Positions 53,171-64,000 of a stretch of 64,000 nt of DNA are shown piece by piece. Source of the DNA: Cordia subcordata. Taxonomy: Eukaryota; Streptophyta; Magnoliopsida; Boraginales; Cordiaceae. The stretch lies in contig JAPTOF010000029.1 of the NCBI GenBank assembly GCA_028554755.1, forward strand, positions 124,001 through 188,000, read 5' to 3'. Below the pieces are notes generated by a model. The model had not been told where the DNA came from and made no database searches. It saw only the letters and a program-made list of their open reading frames with translations. How positions within the stretch are numbered: the first letter of the stretch is position 1; every line of letters begins with the position of its first letter. Both the position numbers and the translations under genes were made by a program.

Positions 53171-54831
53171 TGCTTGTCCCCAAGCAAGTCTAAACCTAAG
53201 TTTACCTCCAAAGTCGATACAAAGGGTTGCCTAAGGAATTGATTCGCTATCACAATTTGCTTAAGAAGCATGAAGGGGGCATTCCTATTGTAGAGAGTTC
53301 CTCAAGTCTCTTCGGCTCCTCCCTCTACTCATAAAGGGCCTCGAACCTCATGGGAAGTTCCTGAGTAGCCAAACCACCACAAGCCTAGGATTCTAACACA
53401 TGCACTCGGGATGTTGAGATTTCATGCTCCCTTGACCAACATGTCCTCCCTAATATGCGCAAAGGCTCAAAGACTAGAAGAGAGAGAATTTACAAACACA
53501 ATGACTTATAACAAGCCTTATTCATATATCTACATAGAGGATAACTTATGCTAAGTTGACATTGTGTCACTTAAGCACTGATTCACAAAACTTTTTGGCA
53601 CCTATCTTCTTCTCCTTTTTCACTTTTCTTTTGATATTTTTGCACCTTTTTACCTTTTTCAATTTTTTTTTGGATTTTTCATGCTTCATATTATATTAAC
53701 ACAAAAAGAAAAGAAAAAGAAAGGCTTTGGCACATCAAAAACTAACCAATCAAGGAAGAGGCACTCATATCAACAACCTTTTTTCAACACTCTTTCCTAC
53801 CAAGCCATAGGGTGGTTACAAGGGTCATTCTTGAACGTCCTCACTTCCCACAACTTTTACTAGCATCTCCTTTAAGACTCGATTTTCAATCCACTCTATT
53901 CACTTCCCTACAATGCAACTCATATTCACCAATCAATTAAATCAATTACAAAAGTCAACAAAATGATCAACCAAGAAATAAACAACTCAATATGCATAAA
54001 AAAATTTAATCATTTTAAAGCACATTATGCAATCTACACTATACAAAGAATATAACGAGAAAACCAAACTCCAACACCCCCAAACCTAAACTTTGTTTGT
54101 CCTTAAACAAATAGAACAATACTACTCAGCAAACAAATCAACAACACAAAGCAAGTAAGGGTAGTAGGGACGAGGTAGATACAAGGGGTGAAGTGGAGAA
54201 AGGATAGATATAACCTTGGGTTCCTTTGAAGCTCTTCACTACCAGTGGACAATGATTCAATTACTAATCCCTATCTCTTAACAAATCATAAACACTCAAA
54301 GCACACAATTAGTAGCATTGCCATGCGAACTTGCATTGGTATGATCAAATGATAAACAAGGTGTATGAAGAATGGGAAATGATAGAAGTGAGGATCAACA
54401 CTTGGGAGGATGAAAAAAAAGAAAGCAAACCAAAAGAAAAATATAAATCAAAGAAAAATAATACTAAAAGAAAATAAAAGAAAAGGAAAAGCAAGGAAAG
54501 CAAATGAAATGTGAACATGTCTAGGGTGCCTCCTAGCAGCGCTGGATTTAACGTCTAGGGTGCCTCCTAGCAGCGCTGGATTTAACGCCTCTAGTTGGGC
54601 GCTAGTGTTAGAGCAATCCATGTTTGAAATTGTGAGGCACAAATTGCCAGATATTCAACCATGCAAAAATAGTAGAGAGAAAATGGTCATGCAACAAATG
54701 ATGGGGCAATGGATGTTCAATGCACCCTTTTTCAAGATCCCACCCCGAAACATCAAATAAGATTGTGTGCACAAGCATGGAAGGTGTCATGTATAAGCGT
54801 GAAAGATCATGCCCCAAGTGTTCTCTAACTA
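53171..54831 (-). other. G2 3' noncoding region
   Basis: Aligns with the G3 3' UTR (5,093-6,474) for at least 1.2 kb. A 34-bp unit containing 'cctcctagcagcgct' is tandemly duplicated at 54,519-54,586; G3 has one decayed copy near 6,425. No coding frame stands out. Confidence 0.72.
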
Positions 54832-54836
54832 GCCAC
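54832..54836 (+). repeat. Target-site duplication, left copy
   Basis: GCCAC, repeated at 56,731-56,735. Confidence 0.9.
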
Positions 54837-56730
54837 TGTTAGGATTAGTATGCCCTAAAGCTCACTTGTACATGACATTTTGGATATGAAACAATGTATA
54901 ATCATATTTTTGTTAAATGGCATTATGAGTTTCTTACATATAATCTCTGTTATGTTTTATCGATGCATGTATGAAGGTCCTTTGACTTGCACTAATGACT
55001 TGGGCGCGCAGTGAGGCTGGACGCACAGTAGGTTCAAGTCTAGATTTAGTCACGTCATAAATTGAATCCATAACCAAATAGTAGTGTTGGGCACTCTACT
55101 TTGATAAGGTTATATTGAGTAAGTCTTCTCTTTGAGGGTGATCTACGTAGGTCATTGGAGGACTTTCTGGATTTGTCTCAATAGTACGTGTGTCATGTAT
55201 TGGATAGGACCATTGTGAGTATGTTTTCTAGCGACGTACTATCAAAGAAAGAAAACAAGACACTCACTGCTACTAAATGATCATTGCTCTTAATCTTGAG
55301 TATATGTGGATGAACTAATGAAGTTAGGGTTTAGTACTTTGATTCACTGTGGGTGAGATCTTTTTTTATTAGGATCAACAGCCTTGTGTATTGAGTGCTA
55401 AGTTCTAATTAATTAGAACATGCATATGCAAAATGGAATCTATGTGCCCCCTTTGGGATTGTCCAAATTTATCATCCGAATCTAGATCTAGTGATACTAC
55501 CTTTATAGGCGTGTCGGTCATATGGCTTGAGGGTCGCTCTCGAGATCAAGAGATTCCATGACCAAGGATGGTTGGCAATAGGACAAGAAACCCAACGGAA
55601 AAAGATACAGCTAAGGAGGTGATAGTACAGGCCAAAGGACCGATCTTAGCTGTGGGTATACATAGAGGGCATTATGGTCAGTTATTTAGTAGGTCAAAGA
55701 CAAAGTTCACATTCTTTTGTGATAAGCTTTTGGGTAATGACAATTATTCTTGGAGTGCAACTTTGATCTTATGGTGGAATAGATCGAAGTTAAAAATAAT
55801 TATTATGTCGCCTAGATCGGGCAAGGATATTTTTAATTATTTTTGGTAGCCAATGATAATTGTGTCTTCTTGGTCCCTTCCCTAGTTGAAATGACTTTGA
55901 GAGAGTAATCTTGAAAGAGAAAATTCCATATTGTGGCAGTAGCCTTATTGGGCCAAAGCTTGAAATTGGGTTTGGGCTTTCTTTAGAGTCCAAGATAACC
56001 TAATTGGGCTAGAATGGTTTCCTATTGGGCTTGGGCCTCCACATGGATTATGGACTATATGTTGGACTTGGATAATAGGCTTGGCCTAAGTCTTCCAAGA
56101 CAAGTGGACAACTTGCAAAATACTACAAAAACAAGTGGACAACTTGCACAAGTCTTCCAAGACAAGATTGACAAGTTTCAAAAAGGAAATACTACATGGA
56201 AATTTTCTCCCACATTGAAAGTTTAGCAACTTTAGATGCCAAGGTTCTCTCTATAAATAGACAAGACTCTACACCTTTTATGTATTCCACTTTGTAGTTG
56301 ATTTCTTCCTTTTTGGCAAGAAAATACTACAACACATAGTACACACTTATTGTGTGATTTTTGCTCTAGTTTTTCAAGAGCATATTACTTTGCTTCTTCC
56401 CACACAAGAGGCTATTCTCTCAAGATAAGTCTCTTTAATCATAGGGAAGAAGACTAGGGAGTTGCTTATTGTGACACTCTTATAGCAAATTTTGGTGGCC
56501 TTGTTCGTGAACGGGAACAAAGCTTGTAACCGGTTTTAGCTTCATCAAAGGCCTCACGCTTCAAGAGGTTAGCTTTATATATTTTTGCAAGCATTAGATA
56601 TATTCTATATGTTCTTGAGCATCTTCTTGTGTGTGTAATGTGGTTATTTTATTTTCCTAGCATGTTTTCTTAGTTATAATTTAGAAAATATGGACTAGGA
56701 TACCCCACACTTAATAATATTGATCCTACA
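54837..56730 (+). repeat. C3-family solo LTR in G2 (1.89 kb)
   Basis: TGTTAGGATTAG to 'tattgatcctaca', collinear with the C3 3' LTR (32,612-34,470), with perfect GCCAC duplications and no internal sequence. A direct repeat of 'acaagtggacaacttgca' occurs near 56,100-56,150. Confidence 0.93.
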
Positions 56731-56735
56731 GCCAC
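56731..56735 (+). repeat. Target-site duplication, right copy
   Basis: GCCAC, as at 54,832-54,836. Confidence 0.9.
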
Positions 56736-56877
56736 CCCATCACATTCTTCTCATAATCAAGGGCTAGGAACACACCCTTCCCATGGGTCAAAGATAAGTC
56801 AAATGCATGCAACATGAGAAACGTGCTTTCTAACCCTAGATAAAAATTTTCTATGCATGAAGGCACAAATGTGAGCT

Positions 56878-58459
56878 CTAAAGAAGGACACTCAACGGAA
56901 TGGGAAAGGGGTTCGGAATGACTCTCGGAGAAGGAAGGGCAAGGGTAAGGGATGATGAAGTACTACACTCTTTCTCTCCACAAGATATAACATGTTTGAG
57001 ACTAGGTCGCTCTAACTCCTCGTGAAGGGTGGATTCGATCCTTATGGACTCTATTTCCATCAATGAATCATCAAACATCCGAAAAGCCCCATAGATCATT
57101 CTTCCAAGCATAAAAATTTCTTTTTCATGTGATTTCTTAGAGTTGCTATTCTCTTCAATATAATGATTCTTAACTCTAAGAGACTTATCATCTAAAATCT
57201 CCAAAATTGATGTCTTGTTTTCCCCAATGGATGACTTTAAACCTTCACTAGCTAAAGTTTCTTTAAATTCAATGATACATTCATCACTAGTGGGTGCCAT
57301 CTCACAATCATGCTTTTCATAGTGGGTAGACACATATAGAGGGGACAATGAAGACTCAAAGGATTTCGGGTCATGGATGCATGAATGCTCAAGGGAGATA
57401 TGTACCCTAGGCTCCCGAAATATAGACTCAAAATGCAAATGAGTGCTATGATCATGAGATTCAACCTAAAAGTGTATGGGATGTGTGGGATGAGGAGAAA
57501 GAAAAGGCTCACGTGACTCAATGGAAGGCGTTGAAAGCTTAGGAGGAGAGGGTACTATTTTCTCTAAAACATATCCATAGGAATCATCAAGAACCATAGT
57601 GTCTTTAAATTCATCCTCATCCTCACTACATGATGTTATATCTCCATCAACCTTTCTTTCTAGTTGTCTCTCTAACACATCATCTTTTTCACCACTATTT
57701 CTCTCATCTCTAGGTCTCTCTCTTATCTCTTTAACCCGTTTTAAAGGTATCTCAATACTTCCAACCATGGGTTGTTCTTTCTTAACCATTCTTCTCGAGC
57801 ACTTGTCTTGATTATCAACTTGTTGCCTTATAAGATCTAGGCACTTTTGGTTAGATTGGTAGAGGTATATGAGATAGTCACGCTTTTGACCACGTGAAAG
57901 AGACCAAAAAGAAGAAAGTTCTTCCAAGTTGAGATGGGAAAGAATATATTAAGGAACATGAACAACACCATCATCATAAAACTTGGAGAAAGGGTGGGAA
58001 GGAAATGACGAGACAGGAAATGGATTTTCAAAGCCATGAGGTAGAAAATATGAAGAGTCATCTTGTCCCCAATATGAGGATACAAGATGTTGCTCCCTAG
58101 AATCATGATAATAGGATGAAGATGCGTGCATAGACATATGATTGCTAGGGGCATAGGGTGTAGCATGCAATCGGGGATAAGGGTGAAAGGTAGGGCAAGT
58201 ATTGGAATCATGACACGACTTCCACATAGATTGCAATAACTAGAATATGCATCCCTATAGTCACAATTTCTAAATGATGATACATGAGATGATGCATAAC
58301 TATGCGGGTCATAGTTAGCACTAGCCCTAAATAGGGAATTTTCATGGGGATAGAAAACAATTGGATGCATAAAACTTCCACAAATGCAACATGCAATGGG
58401 AATATGTTTGGGTGGTAAGGAAGAGGATACAAGTGGCCACTATGATGCATTACGATCAT
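56878..58459 (-). pseudogene. G2 orphan protein with gag-like zinc knuckle
   Basis: From 58,236 to 56,878 one minus-strand frame of 453 codons is interrupted only by two stops (57,949-57,951 and 57,466-57,468). Upstream, a second frame (58,370-58,236) supplies 'CNLC', and the main frame supplies 'HDSNTC'. Only one base is missing for a C-x2-C-x4-H-x4-C knuckle (58,195-58,235), the same spacing as in the G1 gag. After it comes a Tyr/His/Ser/Pro-rich stretch, a basic region (57,800-57,700, many Arg, Lys, Glu), an acidic patch (SEDEDEF) and a low-complexity tail. No RT, protease or integrase motif is seen. I do not recognise the family. It may derive from gag or be a captured sequence. Confidence 0.6.
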
Positions 58460-58627
58460 TCATGATTAATTGACACCAGTAAACCTCTTCACAATGCTTA
58501 ATAAATTTTTTTTGAAATTTTCTTTTATTAATAAAAAAAACTAAAAACATGAAAAGAAAAAATAAAACAACATGTAACAAGCTAATATACACAAAAACTA
58601 AGAAAGCAAACAAATGTTGTCTCCCTG

Positions 58628-58645
58628 ATAACAGTGCCAAGAACT
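58628..58645 (-). other. G2 primer-binding site region
   Basis: The minus strand reads AGTTCTTGGCACTGTTAT next to the LTR end, a decayed form of AGTTCTTGGCGCCATTGCC. Confidence 0.75.
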
Positions 58646-60749
58646 TGATCGCTATCTCGTGGCATAAGCCTTAATAGCCCACAAGCACACGGGTGGTGTG
58701 TGGTACAGTGTGTGCAAGTGCAGGATTGAATCCACGGTGAGGCCTAACGTGACAGTGTCCTAAGCTATGCGCATCCTAAGAGCTACATGTTGGGACCTAA
58801 ACTGCACTCTTTTTGGGGATTTTTTGGTTTAAAGGGAGCTCAGAAAAGTAAAGCTAAACTAAAGACAAGGAAATAAAAGATGTATGTGTGTGAAGGGGGA
58901 ATCAAGTGATCTAAGGGATTCAAATGCCGAAAATAGGGGACTAAGGTGATTATGCCTTGTTTATGGTGATTACTACATCTTTCTAGGGTTACTTGATGGA
59001 TTATACTAAGTGCTCTAATCTAGGCCTATAATTAGCCTCTTAATTGGTACCCTAAGCCACAGTGCAGGTCCGTTAGCATTACGGTGTGATCTTTATCACT
59101 TAGGAAGTAGGGGTAGCCAATAAGGTTCTAAGTGAGTGTAGATTGGTCTAACCCTAGCACTTAGTCCTCTAATTACTTCCTCTATCTGGCCCTAGGACTT
59201 AGTGCGAGACTGTCCTTAAGCTATGCCCCTCTTAAAGCTATGGTGTGGTCCTTATAAACCTAGAGTGTTAGGCTGGACTAACTAGCCTTCCTAAGTGAGC
59301 GAAGGTCAACTAAGCCTATCTGAACTCCTATTGGCTGGATTTAAAGCCAAAGGGGACTTAACCTAGGCTAGTTACTAGTTGTGCACCATTGATCGCATCA
59401 CAGCAGTAGAAATTGATATTAAAATGCATAGCAAACACATCTGGGTCATGGCATTTGAGAATACACCGGTATATTCTACTACTAAACACATAGACACGCT
59501 AGATTACACCAATTTAAGCAATCGCACTTGACATGTAAGCAATGGAAGTTATTTGTACTATTAACATGCTAACACAAATATAGACATGTATATAAGCATA
59601 CCCACTTCATGTAATCATCACACAAACACACAGACGTGATAGCATAATGATTTAGAGATGGTTAACAGAATAATACACTTCAATATACATATGCTACATC
59701 ATTAAAGCATTTCAACAAACACATAGACATGTGTGTAAAATAGCCTTTGAAACCTTAAGCATAAAGCATATATACATAAGTCCATCAAGTTTCTATTAAT
59801 AAAAAGTAGTAACCAATCAATAAATATAAGATATAATCACCCTACATAGCTCTAATCACACATAATTAGACTTAGGATAAAAGAGAGATACCCTTCTATC
59901 TATAGCCAAGCTTTACAATCCATGAGCTGTGCCCTAAATCCTAGTGTTTGTTCCACTTCGATCCTTGATTCCAAGTGTTAAATATGTTTATAAATGAGCA
60001 TGTGAGGTGATTTTTGGTGGATTTTGGGTCTAGGGAAATGGGTGTTTGATTTGGGTGTTGTTCTCCTTCAAAAGTGGCCGAAAAGTGGCTTAATATAGCT
60101 GTTAACGCGTCTAGCCAGGGTCCTAGCCAGTAGACAGGTTTTGGGCTAAGTTGTCTGGCCAAAATTGGCCCAAATTTTGATTCGGCCAGTCTACCTGGCA
60201 AGTCAATCGGCTATGTCATTCAGCCTAGACAAAAGCTGGCTGGTCTTGATTGTAAAATGATCATATCTTGCTCGTTTTAGCTCTAATTCGCGCACCATTT
60301 TTTTCTATGGCTTCATGTCATCGTGGGAGATCTCCCAACCCATCTTTTGCACCCTAAAACATGTTCAAAATTTGTCCATGTCATTCTTCAGTTGCAAACT
60401 TTGAATTTGGTTCACGTTGCGCTCCGTTTCACCTTGGTTGCTTCTTCCTTTGCCTGACCAGTTCCAAATGCACTTTTCTTCACTTCTTTATGTCCATAAC
60501 ACCCTTTGCTTTGTTCCAAACTTCAAGCACCCTTAATTAAGCTCTATTTATTTTCCCAAATCACACCTTAAACAAACAACAAACGCGCATTAGTTTAGCA
60601 TTTAAGTCCTAACTTCAACTATGAACAAGTAAACCCTAATATGGAAAAGTATGACCTAAATGCTATACTAATACAATAAATGAAGCTCAAAACACCTCAA
60701 AACAATTATATACATATAATGCATAAGTACACGCAAAAGAAACACATCA
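58646..60749 (-). repeat. G2 5' LTR, family A (2.10 kb)
   Basis: Minus strand TGATGTGTTTC (60,749) to CGATCA (58,646). Several internal blocks such as 'acacatagacatg' recur at irregular intervals in all family A copies. The GTCGACC patch (60,110-60,240) is decayed here (for example 'gccagtctacctggcaagtc'). Confidence 0.9.
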
Positions 60750-60754
60750 TTCGC
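60750..60754 (+). repeat. Probable target-site duplication of G2, right copy
   Basis: TTCGC, see 49,167-49,171. Confidence 0.6.
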
Positions 60755-61255
60755 TCCTTTCTTGCTACCACAGATGCTATTATTCATTGTAGGTCAGGGT
60801 TACTAGAGATGAAATTTGGGAATTTGAGATCCAGTATGAAGGTTGCCGAGGAGGTAAATAGGACTAGTATAGGAGGAGAAGATGGAGGCGAGTGCTTTAG
60901 ACTTGATGTTATTGATTCTTGAGTTGAGGACTTTGTAGAGAGAACTATGACCGACAAAGAACATTTGAGGAAACGTTGACTAGCTTTAATTTAGACACCT
61001 TAGAGTGGAAGTGTGTAGCTTCTATCTCCATAGTTGAGAGTTTCATTGATAAGTCGTTTGAGGTTAATCCTTCTAGTCTCGATTCTTGTGTTGCCTCCGT
61101 TGATGATGTTGAGGTTGAGTCCCCCATGGTTGAGCATCCCATCTTTAGAGCTCAAACCCCTTCCTGATCATTTCAAGCATGCATTCCTAGGCCACAGTGA
61201 AACCTTTCCAGTTATCATAGCTTTTGATATTTCTAATGAGCATGAGGAGTATCTC
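60755..61255 (+). pseudogene. pol: G1 protease C-terminal half and linker
   Basis: Starts 'SFLATTDAIIHCRSGLLEMKFGN' in phase with the protease half that ends at 49,166, and continues 'KVAEEVNRTS'. This matches G3 at 9803-9600. The linker that follows ('LEWKCVASISIVES', 'LDSCVASVDDVEVESP') parallels the G3 linker. Stops near 60,922 and 60,979, and a frame change near 61,145, break it. Confidence 0.82.
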
Positions 61256-62030
61256 TTAAAGGTTCTTAGGAAGCATAAGAAGGGTCTAGGGTGAAAAATT
61301 GATGATTTGAAAGGTATAGACCCTTTGGTTTGCATGCATCTAATTCATATTGAGAATGGAGTCATTCTTTCTAGGGAGATACAAAGGAGGCTAAACCTAT
61401 ACATGCGCGAAGTAGTTAAAAATAAGATCATTAAGCTTTTATATGTAGGCATTATTTATCCGATCTTCGATAGTGAATGGGTTAGCCCGGTTCAAGTCAT
61501 CCCTAAGAAGTCTGGGATCATAGTTGTGGAGAATGAGAGAGGAGAGCTTATCCCTGCACGTACTCCCATAGGGTGGAGAGTTTGTATTGATTATAGGAAG
61601 CTTAACTCAAAAACTAGGAAGGATCATTTCCCATTACCTTTTCTAGATCAGATTTTAGATAGAGTAGCTAGGCATAGCTATTATTGCTTTTTAGATGGCT
61701 ATTCGGGTTATAATCAAATCCCCATGTTTCCCGAGGACTAGGAGAAGACCACATTTACTTGTCCCTATGGCATTTTTGCCAATAAGAGAATGCCCTTTAG
61801 TCTATGTAACGCCCCAGCGACATTTCAACGATGTATGAAGGCCATTTTTTGTGACGTGATAGAGAATCATTTAGAGATTTTCATGGATGACTTCTTAACC
61901 TTTGGAGATAGCTTTGATAAGTGCTTGAGTCATTTCTCTTTAGTCTTAGACCGATGTGCAGAGAAGAATCTACTCTTGAGTTGGGAGAAATCCCACCTCA
62001 TGATGTAGCAGGGGATAGTTATGCGTCATG
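61256..62030 (+). pseudogene. pol: G1 reverse transcriptase
   Basis: The frame 61,307-61,741 holds 'RRLNLYMREVVKNKIIKLLYVGIIYPIFDSEWVSPVQVIPKKSG', 'RTPIGWRVCIDYRKLNSKTRKDHFPLPFLDQI' and 'YYCFLDGYSGYNQI', with the first catalytic Asp. A TAG at 61,739 replaces Gln. After 'CPYGIFANKR', 'MPFSLCNAPATFQRCM' leads to 'FMDDFLTFG', with both active-site aspartates present. A TAG at 62,006 again replaces a Gln next to an intact CAG. The motifs are better kept than in G3; the frame is broken only by a few stops. Confidence 0.9.
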
Positions 62031-62730
62031 TTGTCACATATAATAGAATTCAAGTTAACTCGGCTAAGGTAAAATTAATTAAAAAGTTACCTGTTCCTAA
62101 GTGTATCAAGGATGTTAGATCTTTTCTAGGGCATACAGGATTCTACGGTGGGTTCATTAAGGATTTTAGCTATATAGTGCACCTTTTTTCTAGGCTCTTA
62201 GCACAAGATGTCTCTTTTAAGTTTGATGATGAGTGTGTTAGAGCTTTTGATAGGCTTAAATCCTTATTGTCTCCATCTCCGATTATTCAGCCACCTGACT
62301 ACAGTCTTTTTTGAGGTTATGAGTGACGCATCCAATTATGCAATAGGAGCTATTTTAGGTCAACGACAAGGTAAGTTGCTCCATATTGTGTACTATGCTA
62401 GCAAGACTCTTGATGAAGCTCAAAAGAACTATACCACCATAGAAAAAGAGCGTCTAGCAGTGGTCTTCTCCCTTAACATAATTAGGTCGTACATCTTAGG
62501 GTCTATAGTGATTGTCTACACCAATCATGCGGCATTGAAGTATTTGTTAGCTAAGAAAGAATCTATGTTCTACTTGATTAGGTGGTTGCTCCTTCTTCAA
62601 GAATTCGATGTTGAGATCCGAGATAACAAAGGTAGAGAAAATTTGGTTGTGGATCATTTTTCCCGTCTTTTTAGCGAGTCTTCTAAAGATCCATCTCTTT
62701 TTCATGATTTCTTTCTCAATGAGTAATTGT
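62031..62730 (+). pseudogene. pol: G1 RT connection and RNase H
   Basis: 'KVKLIKKLPVPKCIKDVRSFLGHTGFYGGFIKDFS' is the RT connection. RNase H begins about 62,319 with '[43 protein letters not shown]' (first Asp and Glu visible) and continues '[13 protein letters not shown]' (usual TDH is TNH, so another acidic residue is lost), then '[30 protein letters not shown]'. There is one frameshift between the two parts near 62,310. Confidence 0.88.
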
Positions 62731-62870
62731 TTGCCATCTCTTATCACACACCTTAGTTTGCTCATATAGTTAACTATCTTGGCACAAGGCATTTTCTCTC
62801 ACATTGGGAGAAGAGAGAGAGAGAGAGAGATAGGACCCTAGCACAACATAGACTTTTCTTTTAGGAGGAT
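62731..62870 (+). other. Tether with (GA)n tract
   Basis: Short region between RNase H and the integrase zinc domain, with a (GA)n microsatellite at 62,808-62,832 that disrupts the frame. Confidence 0.7.
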
Positions 62871-64000
62871 CCCCATCTTTTCAAGGGGTGTGCAAATCAA
62901 ATGATTCACTGGTGCGTGCTCGAGGATGAGACTGAGAGCTTGATGAGTTTCTGTCACGATGAGGGGTTTGCTGGTCATTTTAGTGGGAAGAAGACTGCAG
63001 CGAAGGTCTTGTAATGTGGATTATTTTGGCCTATTATCTTTAAAGATGCCCAAGAGTATTGCAAAACATGTTTTAGATGTCAACAATCCAGGTCTATCTC
63101 TAGGAGAGACATAATGCTTTTACCCCCTATTTTTCCTCGTGAATTGTTTGATGTTTGGGGTATAGATTTCATGGGACAATTTCCATCTTTTTTTGGGTAC
63201 TAATACATTTTAGTGGCCGTTGATTATGTGTCCAAATGGGTTAAGGCTATTCCCACACCCACTAATAGCCATAAGGTAGTAGTGAAATTCATTAAGGAGA
63301 ATATTTTCTCTAGATTTGGAGTCCTTAGGGTCTTAAATTAGTTATGGGGAATTACATTTTCTTCATTGGACTTTGGAGGCCTTGTTAACAAAATATTCGA
63401 TCACCCATAAGGTAGCTACTCCTTACCACCCGCATACTAGTGGATAAGTAGAGATGTCCAATAGGGAGATCAAGCAAATTTTAGAGAAAACGGTTAGGGC
63501 CGATAAGAGGGATTGGTCTATTAGATTGAAAAATGCTTCATGGGCTTATTGTACCGCTTTTAAAACTCCCATTGATATGTCTCCGTATCGGTTTGTTTAT
63601 TGGAAAGCTTGTCACTTGCCGGTAGAACTAAAGAATAGGGCTTATTTGGTATTAAGGCCTAAAATTTTGATTTGGCAAGAGCAGGTGAGAAAAAAAAGCT
63701 TGACCTAGCGGAGTTGGAAGAGCTTAGATTTGAGGCGTATAAGAATGCCAAACTGTATAAGATAGGATAAAGAGGATTCATTATAGACACATATTTAAGA
63801 AATCATTCTCACCCTCCAATAAAGTTTGGTTGTTTAACTCAGGTTTGAAACTTTTTCTAGGGAAGCTTAAATCAAGATGTGATGATCCGTATGAAGTATT
63901 GGCTGCCTATCTTTCCAGAGCGATCAAGATCAAAGATATGAAGGATAGGTGAGAGTTGATAGTAAATGGGCAACGCATAAAGCATGCATATTATCCAAGC
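62871..64000 (+). pseudogene. pol: G1 integrase, incomplete at window end
   Basis: 'CHDEGFAGHFSGKKTAAKVL', 'LFWPIIFKDAQEYCKTCFRCQQ' give the zinc domain (H and C-x2-C visible). 'LFDVWGIDFMGQFPSFFGY', 'YILVAVDYVSKWVKAI' hold the first catalytic Asp. The second catalytic region is decayed ('WGITFSS' where relatives have GGTHF). The frame 63,454-63,708 continues after the Glu region with '[53 protein letters not shown]'. TAG replaces Trp/Gln codons at several places. The C-terminus and 3' LTR lie outside the window. Confidence 0.86.

Larger units (their letters stand above)
49172..60749 (-). mobile_element. G2: non-autonomous Athila-like element (11.6 kb with inserts)
   Basis: A complete LTR element on the minus strand: 5' LTR (58,646-60,749), PBS region, an unfamiliar coding region (56,878-58,640), noncoding sequence, PPT (53,151-53,170) and 3' LTR (49,172-53,150, itself split). 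It has no RT, RNase H or integrase, and apart from a zinc knuckle no recognisable gag. LTRs, PBS, PPT and 3' UTR match the autonomous elements G1/G3, which could have supplied proteins in trans. It lies inside the G1 protease. Confidence 0.85.
22106..64000 (+). mobile_element. G1: Athila-like Ty3/gypsy element split by two large insertions
   Basis: The pieces are the 5' LTR end and PBS (22,106-22,661), gag (23,011-24,433), the gag end plus first half of protease (48,256-49,171), then second half of protease, RT, RNase H and integrase (60,750-64,000, running off the window). The gaps are filled by C1 and G2, each bounded by a 5-bp duplication. The reading frame is in phase across both sites when one copy of the duplication is ignored, so the three segments are parts of one element. 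Confidence 0.9.

Noticed and set aside
57599..57811. 70-codon plus-strand frame rich in Ser and Leu
   Set aside because: Shadow of the G2 orphan protein, where the opposite strand encodes acidic and basic residues.

Overview
The window looks like plant nuclear heterochromatin. It is AT-rich and I recognise no host gene, tRNA, rRNA or CRISPR array in it. Almost every interpretable base belongs to LTR retrotransposons, with one Mutator-like transposon and one MITE. Initiator-Met-tRNA primer sites (TGGTATCAGAGC), Athila-like Ty3/gypsy pol, a SIRE-like Ty1/copia element with a third ORF, and a MuDR-type transposase indicate a flowering plant. The species cannot be named from this.

Layout. 1-2.4 kb: AT-rich sequence with a 198-bp-offset duplication, possible LTR and MITE remnants and a hairpin. 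2.4-4.2 kb: a putative copia LTR, then the 3' end of a Tat-like gypsy LTR with a broken gag. 4.2-9.9 kb: element G3, Athila-like on the minus strand (PR, RT, IN, PPT, partial 3' LTR). 9.9-15.8 kb: copia element C2, inserted in the G3 protease (5' LTR, PBS, 3 kb leader with a MITE, gag, PR). 15.8-22.1 kb: SIRE-like copia C4 on the minus strand, inserted in C2 (3' LTR, intact 491-aa envelope-like ORF, RT/RNase H, IN). It is cut abruptly at 22,105.

22.1-64 kb is one Athila-like element on the plus strand (G1), split by two large insertions whose edges can be read. Copia C1 (24,434-48,255) sits in gag between two ATGGC copies. Non-autonomous gypsy G2 (49,172-60,749, minus) sits in the protease, between two diverged copies of a 5-bp site. 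C1 holds a second copy of its own LTR end, PBS and leader, a gypsy LTR, copia C3, a gypsy RT scrap, a second gypsy LTR, and a MULE that itself carries a solo LTR (TSD GCTAC). G2 carries two further solo LTRs (TSDs TAGTA and GCCAC). G1 RT, RNase H and IN run to the window end.

Nearly all coding regions are broken. Many stops are TAG at positions where relatives have Gln or Trp, as expected from deamination of methylated CHG/CG sites. The C4 envelope-like ORF is the only long open frame without a stop. The most unusual signals are: a GC-rich, palindromic GTCGACCGGC cluster present in LTRs of unrelated gypsy and copia families and again just upstream of the C4 third ORF; G2, which has the termini of an Athila element but encodes only an unfamiliar protein with a gag-like zinc knuckle; and a hairpin minisatellite in copia leaders, with 8 units in C1 and 3 in C2.
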